From contig OX940863.1 in the NCBI GenBank assembly GCA_954871525.1, forward strand, positions 5,246,001-5,310,000: a stretch of DNA of 64,000 bases, written 5' to 3'. The position numbers and the translations under genes are program-made. Of this stretch, positions 57,257-64,000 are shown piece by piece. The notes beneath the pieces are model-generated. The model ran no database searches, was not told where the DNA came from, and saw only the letters and a list, made by a program, of their open reading frames with translations. Each line of letters opens with the position of its first letter. Within the stretch, counting starts at the first letter, position 1. The DNA comes from Parietaria judaica (Eukaryota; Streptophyta; Magnoliopsida; Rosales; Urticaceae).

Positions 57257-57862
57257 ATGAAAAGTTCCCGAAGAGTCCACTCCTCATCGCCGTCATCCAC
57301 CACCACAACCACCACCGTGACGTACACCTTCCGGAATAACCAAACTGCCCCTCCCTCCGCCGCAGCCACTGCTGCGGCGTCCAAAATTCAGTCTTCCTAC
57401 CGGGCCCACCTGATCCGCGGGCACTACAAGACGATCGCCGCAGTGGACGCCAAGGCCGACGACCTCCAGCGCCTGATCCAGCGGCAGGACACTGTCGACG
57501 CTGTGCGCAGCGACGAGCGGGAGCGGCTGCGGGTGAACGAGGCCCTGATGGTGCTGCTCCTGCGGCTCGACGCCGTCCCGGGGCGGGACGAGGCGTTAAG
57601 GGAGGCGCGACGCAGGGTCAGCCGCCGGATCGTGGGGCTGCAGGAGATCATGGACTCGGTCGCCGGCGCCAAGCTCGACGACTTCGCCGTTGTAGGGGCC
57701 GGGTTGGGAGGGTATCTGTGGGGCCCCGGCGACGGGTACTGGGACGAGGTGGTGGCGGAGATGGAGGAGCGGGTCTGCCGGGACAGAGGCGGCGAGGAAT
57801 TGGAGCGGTTTTGCGACCACTACTTGGGGTTTCGGTGCCTCCAGAGGTTTCTGAGCTCGTGA
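57257..57862 (+). CDS. BAG-domain cochaperone with IQ motif (BAG5-like)
   Basis: An intronless 201-residue frame. The N-terminal 40 residues are Ser/Thr-rich and basic, possibly an organelle signal. KIQSSYRAHLIRGHYKTI (about 43-60) is a calmodulin-binding IQ motif followed directly by a BAG domain to about residue 140 (DDLQRLIQRQDTVDAV, NEALMVLLLRLDAVPG, RIVGLQEIMDSV). This IQ-then-BAG order is typical of plant BAG5 to BAG7. BAG domains bind the Hsp70 ATPase domain and promote nucleotide exchange; Arabidopsis BAG5 acts in mitochondria with calmodulin and Hsc70. The assignment to BAG5 is by size and layout. Confidence 0.9.
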   Translation: MKSSRRVHSSSPSSTTTTTTVTYTFRNNQTAPPSAAATAAASKIQSSYRAHLIRGHYKTIAAVDAKADDLQRLIQRQDTVDAVRSDERERLRVNEALMVLLLRLDAVPGRDEALREARRRVSRRIVGLQEIMDSVAGAKLDDFAVVGAGLGGYLWGPGDGYWDEVVAEMEERVCRDRGGEELERFCDHYLGFRCLQRFLSS

Positions 57863-58829
57863 GTGTTGATGCTCTGTGGCGCGGACTACGATAACATGCC
57901 GTGGTCAGCTCAGCTGATGACGATGTACAGAACGCAAAGAATAGATGTTACTTTAAAATTTAAATTACTCTGTTATTGGTCCACTCCATTCTACTAAGCA
58001 AGCTTATCTCTGTGTTTTCCCATTTTCACTATGGCTGTTATGGCCATTGCTAATATGCTTTTGCATGCGTCTAAAATTGTTCTGTATGTACACTGTAATA
58101 AGTTCACTAGTAATACTTACTAATAGTAAGAAAATTATAGAAAAATGCGTCAACTACTATTTATTCTTTTTATTTAAAGTTAATAGCACAAATGATTTCT
58201 TGACTAATAGTGACTCAAATGGTCTTTCTATTATAATTTAGTGAAATAAATAGTCTTTGATTATAAAAATATCAAACAATATTTTTGAGTCAATTTTTTT
58301 AAAACAATTTCGTAATTTAATAAAATTATCTTAAAAATAAACAATTTTTTTATTTATTTTAAATATACTCTTTTTTCATTTATCACACATACTTTTTATT
58401 TGTTTGAAGGGAACATTGACACTCGTGTACTACTGATAAATCACTTGAGCTTTAATCAATTTAGAAATCAGATAAAAAAAGTCGATTTACCTTAGCAAGA
58501 GTAAATTTAAATGGTAAGTCGAAAGTAATATCTATAAATATAAACTGTCATGCATGGCAGTTGATCATCAACTAAGCTGGTCGTAGAAATATGAAACGTG
58601 CCCCAAATTAGTTGGCTCATAACTCGTCGCCATAATACACCGCATGGTCCGTCAACACTGAATAAAATGCATTTTGTCGGCAAGGGCGTACGTTAGCACG
58701 CCTTCTAAAGTCTCAACAGGAAAAAAAAAAAACACAAGAAAACCGGTGCGCAGTCCGCACCACCGTCCACACTCCACCGCAAATCCCGCTTAACGTACGC
58801 CGCTGGAGAGAGAGAGAGAGTCTCCAGCA
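57863..58829. other. Intergenic DNA
   Basis: 3' UTR of the BAG gene and AT-rich DNA, then a GA-repeat leader (58807-58821) just before the mannanase ATG. No RNA gene or TIR pair seen. Confidence 0.4.
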
Positions 58830-61215
58830 ATGGAGAGAGAGTGGAGAGACAGGTTTCTGTACCCGCTCCTCGGAATCCTCTCCCTCTTCGTTCTCCTCTG
58901 CTTCAGCTTCAGCGACCAGCTCACCTTCCCGGTGCTATGGCAGTCTCCCATGCCCTTCGTCGGCGCAAACTCGACGTACTTCGTCGTCTCCGGCGACGGG
59001 AACGGTTCGCCGGTGTACGTCAACGGATGGAACTCGTACTGGCTCATGGAGAAGAGCATTTGGAGCTCGTCGCGACCGAAGGTGTCGAAGATGCTGAAAA
59101 TGGGGGCTCGCATGGGGCTGACCGTGTGCCGGACCTGGGCATTCAGCGACGGAGCCGGCCCCGACGCTCTCCAGACCTCGCCTGGCGTCTTCAACGAGAG
59201 AGTCTTTCGAGTCCGTACACTTCTCTTACTTGAAGATTTATTAGTTTGAGCTATAGATATTGCTTGCTCTGAGTATAATTGTGCACGGAATTTCACGTGG
59301 AAACTCGATTTTTTAGAAGAAAATCGTGGTGTAGGAGAAAAAAATTGAGATTACATTGGTGGAGAACACGGAATTTTACATGGAAACTAAATTTTTCAGA
59401 AGAAAATCGTGGTATAGGAGAAAAACAATTGAGGTTACATTGGCGGAGAATTAAGTGATGAACACGGAATTTTACGTGGAAACTCGATTTTAGAAGAAAA
59501 CCTCGGTATAGGAGAGCAACTTGAGGTTACAATGGCGGAGAATTAAGTGAGAGAGAAACACGTAAGTACGGCTGCTAGCTTAATAAACCCAATATTCCTA
59601 ATCAGAGATACGTAATCGGGCCAATTTGATGGAGTCAGCTAAAGAATTTGGTAATTTTATGTGACAAACCAAGACGACGGATTCAGATCACCTGGGTTTT
59701 GAAACGTGTGGGATTTGAATATGCAGGCATTGGATTATGTGATCGTGGAGGCGAGGAGAAACAAGATTAGGTTGATCCTGAGCTTGGTCAATAATCTGAA
59801 AGCCTTTGGTGGCAAATCTCAGTACGTGCGGTGGGCTGAAGACGTTGGAGTTAGTAACGTGTCTTCTCACGATGACTCGTTTTTCTCACATCCTGAAATC
59901 AGAGAATTCTACAAGGCCTATGTTAAGGTACCGTTTTTTCGTCTTAAGTTTGAGGACTAATATATTGTTCATGTTTTGTGATTATAAACCTTTAGTTTTT
60001 TATTATACAGGCGATCCTAACACGAAAGAATTCGCTTACTGGAGTTAAGTATTCCGAAGAACCAGCGATCTTTGCATGGGAGCTCATAAACGAGCCCAGG
60101 TGTTCATCGAATTCGTCGGGTCCTGTTCTTCAGGTAAGTTTTTCACTTATAAACAGATCAAAGAAGTTTGAAGAATCATTTAAAACTGCAATGTACTTTT
60201 TCTTAATCTTAAGATGACACGAATGATATATTATTTGATCTTGAGCTTGTGGGAAATAGGCATGGATAGCCGAGATGGCTGCGTATGTCAAAAGTCTGGA
60301 CAAAAACCATCTCGTGACCGTCGGACTTGAGGGGTTTTATGACCGGAAAATGGCGAAAGGGTCCTCTGTGAATCCCGGAGAATGGGCAGCTTCGCTCGGT
60401 TCAGACTTCATCACAAATTCAGCGACAGATAATATTGATTTCGCTTCTGTTCATGCATATCCTGATAGCTGGTACCATAACTCATTCATTAGGATCAATT
60501 ATTTGAGAGTAAAATGACAGCAATGCCCTCTGAAGTTTGCCTTCGGATCTTTGATTTGTAGTAGTAATACCACTGTACTTGGAAAATGTAGCAGGTTGCT
60601 CATTATCGGCTAAAACATGACAAAACCGTTGTTACAACTTACAAGGAAATCACATTTTCCGTTATCTTTTAATGGATAACGGACAACCTGCTACATTTTC
60701 AAAGTACATGGGATACTACTGCTAAAAATTAAAAAATAAAGATTAGGAGGCAAACTGCACAATCTTTTAAGGTCAGAGGCCATCGCTCCCGTCACTTGTG
60801 ATAATTATTTTCCGTTTCATCTGATCGTATCTTTAATACTTTCAGGATAAAACACGGTGACTTGGAAACCAAGGGGAAGTTTCTATCCCAATGGGTGGAT
60901 TCGCATATAAATGATGGAGACTTGTTGCTGAAGAAACCCGTTTTGTTCACCGAGGTTGGTGCATCTCTACACATAAACAAAGTTGAAGATATGAATGTTC
61001 TGTTGAAGAGCGTGTATGACCGAATATACGAGTCGGCTAAGAAGAGTGAATCCGGGGCTGGAGTGCTGATATGGCAGCTCTTGGTAGAAGGAATGGAAGA
61101 ATATTCCGACCAGTTTTCCCTCGTAGCTTGGGAATATCCATCCACTTATCAACTCATAAAACGACACTCTTGCAGATTGACTAGTGTCGTTTCCAACGGC
61201 AAGATTGCTTGTTAA
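58830..61215 (+). CDS. MAN: Mannan endo-1,4-beta-mannosidase (GH5)
   Basis: Five exons: 58830-59210, 59727-59927, 60011-60133, 60260-60471, 60846-61215, giving 428 residues. The N-terminus [15 protein letters not shown] runs into a hydrophobic stretch to about residue 29, a signal peptide or signal anchor. The GH5 barrel follows: [45 protein letters not shown]. The acid/base is Glu222 in WELINEP and the nucleophile Glu342 in VLFTEVGAS. The enzyme cuts the backbone of mannan hemicelluloses in the cell wall. It ends [10 protein letters not shown]. The first intron contains a three-unit tandem repeat (59283-59555). Confidence 0.95.
59283..59555. repeat. Three-unit tandem repeat in mannanase intron 1
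   Basis: Units of about 85-97 bp start near 59283, 59367 and 59463. They share ACACGGAATTTTACGTGGAA, AGAAGAAAATCGTGGTATAG and GAGGTTACATTGGCGGAGAA. Confidence 0.82.
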
Positions 61216-61695
61216 TGTAAATTGGAATTGAAATTAGTATATCAAAATGGCAAAACCAGGGTACAAGGGCAGATCCTGTAATTGTTTTTAGTCAATTTTT
61301 TGACGCGATTAAAATGGATTTAATAATGTAAGGCTCCAAATTACAGTTTAATCAGCAATTCATTCTCGAAACTCGAAAGGGTACTCGTGTGTTTTACAAG
61401 CCATTTGAGTATCAGTGACGGAACGAGGTTAAAAACTCCGAGCCGGCTACATTCGGACGGGCAAGTTAAGTATAATTGGGATTTGAGAGCAAAAAATAAA
61501 TAAAAAATAGAAGCATTAAAGGGTAAAAAATAATTTTAAAAAAATCTATAAAAAGTTAAGTATAGTTAACAACGTGGTTTATTTTAGAGCATGATCACCA
61601 ACAAGTTCTTGAGCTCCAATACAATTAAAGACCAAACACATACCATCATCATCACAGAGAAACACATGTAAGCTTTGGAACTGAAGTTACTGAGG
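61216..61695. other. Intergenic DNA between convergent genes
   Basis: 3' flanks of the mannanase (plus) and Cys-rich peptide (minus) genes, AT-rich. No other signal. Confidence 0.4.
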
Positions 61696-61986
61696 CTAAT
61701 AGACCATGCAGCTGCACTTGCACTTGGACATGCACTGCTTGCATGCGGAGAGCTTGGGCCTCCCGCCGCTGCCGCCGCCGCAGTCGCAGCGCTTGGCGCA
61801 GTCGGCCTTAGCGCCGCCGCCCCAAAGGCAGCGCGCCATGCAGCGCAGCACCGGCCCGCACGCTGGACACCCGCACTTCAGCTGCTTCGCTATGCAGTCT
61901 TTGCATCCGCTGCCGTTGTAAGGGCAAGCCAGCGTCAGCGGAGACACCATCAGCCACAGCACAAGCACGAGGGTCATTCTGTCCAT
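61696..61986 (-). CDS. Secreted 16-cysteine small protein, unknown function
   Basis: An intronless 96-residue frame on the minus strand. Residues 1-20 are a signal peptide (LVLVLWLMVSPLTLA). The mature part has 16 cysteines in short spacings: CPYNGSGCKDC, CGCPACGPVLRCMARC, CAKRCDC, CKQCMSKCKCSC, separated by a Gly-rich linker. It is too rich in cysteine for a defensin, and the pattern does not match RALF, LTP, snakin or hevein. Basic residues and disulphides suggest an extracellular antimicrobial or signalling peptide, but that is inference. TATA-like DNA (CTATAGACTATAAG read on plus) lies about 40-50 bp upstream at 62021-62036. Confidence 0.72.
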   Translation of the reverse strand: MDRMTLVLVLWLMVSPLTLACPYNGSGCKDCIAKQLKCGCPACGPVLRCMARCLWGGGAKADCAKRCDCGGGSGGRPKLSACKQCMSKCKCSCMVY

Positions 61987-62888
61987 TTCAACCTTAGGAG
62001 AAAAGCCGAATGATTTGTATCTTATAGTCTATAGATACACCTCAGTGAAGGTATATACACTGAAGCACTGTTATATATGTACTCATTTAATGATAATTGA
62101 ATGCTGTATCTTGGTTTGCACAAACATCATCTCATCGTGGACTTTCTCCATCGATTCTCTGCTTCTTGACAAGGTGTGCACCTCAAAGTCATATCACCGC
62201 TTTTATTTTATCACTCGGTTGGGTGACAAATGGAATTATGGGGGCTATTTTGGTCATTCTCAAAGATGTTATTGTTTCTTGAATTTCCAAGCTAAATTGT
62301 TGTGCATGTGAAAGAGAAAAATTACTAATGTGAAAAGGCATATAAGAGTACTGTTTAATTTCGTCGTTTTGAGAAATCTTGTCGTTTGAAGGCTCATAAC
62401 AGAGTGAGCAACCAATAAAAGGGTGAAGCAGATATAAATATGGACCGAAATCGATGAGACCGCCGACTCTTATAAAATTACAGGTTCGGTATTCTTCACC
62501 ACACCGATAACCGAAAGGCCATTTTATGAATGGGATAAGGCTTTCAGCGTGTATGTTATTTTGCAGCAGAGACTGAAAAACCGGAATGGACAAACAATCC
62601 CCCTAAATCCGAAACGACACAACTCCCGGATCAACCTTTTATTGCACTCAATAGCATAAGGTACATACACCCTGTTTGACCATTGTCAATGGATCAACAT
62701 GTTTTCCAATAATGAATGAACAAATAAAACTGAAAGGGTAATAATAATATCATAGTAACATGAAAAATGAGCGACTTTTATATGGGCACTCCAACTTTCT
62801 TCCAAAGTACACACCTAAACCCACCATGGAGTTTGAAACATTAATATTGCTTGAACAGAATCTTGAGATGTATCCCTTCTTATTCACT
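61987..62888. other. Intergenic DNA
   Basis: Upstream region of the Cys-rich gene and 3' UTR of the V-ATPase subunit e gene. Contains AAACGACA/TCGTCGTTTT words near 62365, 62380 and 62612. Open frames here (such as 62189-62593 minus) match nothing. Confidence 0.4.
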
Positions 62889-63760
62889 TCACTCGCCCTC
62901 GGTCAGGATCGGAACGATTAAAGGATTCATCTGGGCAATGTACACAATTGCCCACCTGACAAATATGAAAAGGTACCGTCAATTAGCGAGCGATTCAGGA
63001 CCAAAGTCGGAAAGAAATCTAGACATCGGAAATTTTAAGTTGTGAAACTAAACACCAAGATACAAAAGAGCTTATGTGCTTGGAAATAAACAGATTATTC
63101 CGTCGCGGGCCACAGACGAAGTAATATATTCAAACATCCTATTTGAGCAAAACATTAATCAATATCAAGAAATGTTTCTATAAGGAAATTTAGCATGTCG
63201 CATGATCCCGGCGCCAGCAAATCCAAACTAACGATGTTATCAAGAAAGACGATAAGGAACCGAAATAAGCAAAAGTAGAGAAAGCGACTACATCATCCAA
63301 CAACATACGACCGCCGTGACAACCAACGTCAGGTGAAGCCTGCATAGGCAAAAAGAAAATTCGATCATACAAGATAGCCGAATTTCCATTAATGTCCATA
63401 TCGTAAGAACTGTATAGTAAATCTCAAAATCATCAGCAAAATCAGCACGAATTACAGAAATTTCTATGAACTCCAGAGCGGGTACACTAAACCCATCACT
63501 AATCAGTCACATCCAAATTACAGAACCAAAGTGAAAATAGCTAGATCAGAAAATGCTTAAACTTTTCTTGCTCAACTCTTAAGATTATTCTTCACATATC
63601 CTTGATTACAAGAGATCATTATCCTAAGTTAGTTCCAAGCGAAAGACGAAACGGGGACGTACAAATTAGTGGAAGCTCCTCTGCTGAAGCAGATTCTGAC
63701 CAGAAGAGAAGCGATTATCCCCACAACCGCGAAAATCAGGGTTGTCACCACGAAACCCAT
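62889..63760 (-). CDS. VHA-e: V-type proton ATPase subunit e
   Basis: Three exons on the minus strand: 63760-63663, 63339-63292, 62955-62889, giving 70 residues, the exact family length. [20 protein letters not shown] is the first membrane helix. [20 protein letters not shown] joins through both splice sites into the second helix. The end is [16 protein letters not shown]. Subunit e is a small Vo-sector protein needed for V-ATPase assembly, which acidifies vacuoles and the trans-Golgi network. Exon phases all agree (2 and 2). I recognised it from the NPLIVPIL tail. Confidence 0.94.
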
Positions 63761-63936
63761 CGCCTCCTCGATTACTCAGTCAAGCCCTCCCTTCACCAAA
63801 TCAAATCGAAAGAGAAAAAAAAAAGTGAATAATTTGATCCAGAAATCCAAATCTCTTCCCCAAAATCAATCTTCAAAATCCGATCAAGCTTCAATCATTG
63901 CTTGAAATCAAAATGATTTTCAGCAGAATTGAACAA
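63761..63936. other. 5' leader region of the V-ATPase subunit e gene
   Basis: AC/AT-rich DNA on the plus strand, T/G-rich when read as leader. Nothing else seen. Confidence 0.35.
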
Positions 63937-64000
63937 TCACTGATCGTCGTCTTCCTCCTTGAAGGAGGAAGTTCTCTTCTTTTTCGATGATTGAATGTCA
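63937..64000 (-). CDS. Possible 3' end of a further minus-strand gene (cut by window end)
   Basis: Read on the minus strand, the last 64 bases give an open frame ending SSKKKRTSSFKEEDDDQ and a TGA (63937-63939). The mix of a basic run and an acidic end looks like the tail of a nuclear or nucleolar protein, but the stretch is too short to assign. Its stop lies about 180 bp from the V-ATPase start, so it would share that intergenic region. Confidence 0.35.
   Translation of the reverse strand, partial: DIQSSKKKRTSSFKEEDDDQ

Noticed and set aside
62189..62593. 134-codon minus-strand frame
   Set aside because: No recognisable domain, AT-rich flanks, no splice or promoter support.
1..64000. tRNA, rRNA, CRISPR arrays or bacterial-type systems
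   Set aside because: No B-box (GGTTCGANTCC) with a foldable tRNA, no rRNA-like conserved words, and no regularly spaced identical repeats; this is a plant nuclear sequence.

Overview
This is a stretch of eudicot nuclear genome. Genes have many short exons with GT-AG introns, the intergenic DNA is very AT-rich and full of TIR elements and LTR remnants, and one piece of plastid DNA has been inserted. Intron/exon models were built by hand from splice sites, reading phase and recall of the plant families; no search was run. I cannot name the species.

Layout. 1-4.2 kb: two RALF-like peptide genes in tandem, the first cut by the window edge and lacking its fourth cysteine. 5-6 kb: hAT-type elements. 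6.9-8.5 kb (+): mitochondrial pyruvate carrier of the MPC2 type. 9.6-11.5 kb (-): an uncharacterised protein whose last exon carries an EAR-like repressor motif. 12.6-14.4 kb (+): plastid GAR formyltransferase of purine synthesis. 15-18 kb: orphan promoter-like segment, ACGAC-rich DNA and two hAT-like elements. 18.2-19.6 kb (-): DUF506/PDDEXK-like protein. 22-25.2 kb (-): CDP-diacylglycerol synthase, 11 coding exons. 27-32 kb: repeats, two hAT elements with perfect 8-bp target duplications, and a palindromic TIR element. 32.2 kb (+): small protein with an acylation-type N-terminus. 34-38.7 kb: a TIR element split by a defective Copia retrotransposon with TA...TA LTR ends. 40-40.7 kb (+): peroxisomal enoyl-CoA isomerase. 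43 kb: plastid ndhH fragment. 43.9-45.2 kb (+): early-nodulin-like phytocyanin. 45.6-46.9 kb: solo LTR and a MULE-type MITE. 47.1-51.4 kb (-): TFIIF-alpha/RAP74. 53.3-56.7 kb (+): fumarylacetoacetase. 57.3 kb (+): BAG-domain cochaperone. 58.8-61.2 kb (+): GH5 endo-beta-mannanase. 61.7 kb (-): a secreted 16-cysteine peptide. 62.9-63.8 kb (-): V-ATPase subunit e. The right edge may hold the 3' end of another minus-strand gene.

The genes are ordinary metabolic or housekeeping loci and do not form one pathway. The most unusual structure is at 32.9-41.9 kb. The last codons and 3' UTR of the enoyl-CoA isomerase are followed by five more diverged copies of the same segment. About 0.95 kb of that array recurs as an inverted copy 8 kb away, so the gene lies inside a long inverted repeat that could fold as a hairpin if transcribed. 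Other points of interest are two 469-bp MULE-type MITEs with exact 9-bp duplications, a family resemblance among three hAT-like elements built from short CCGG or GGATA motifs, and repeated clusters of AAACGACA-like motifs.
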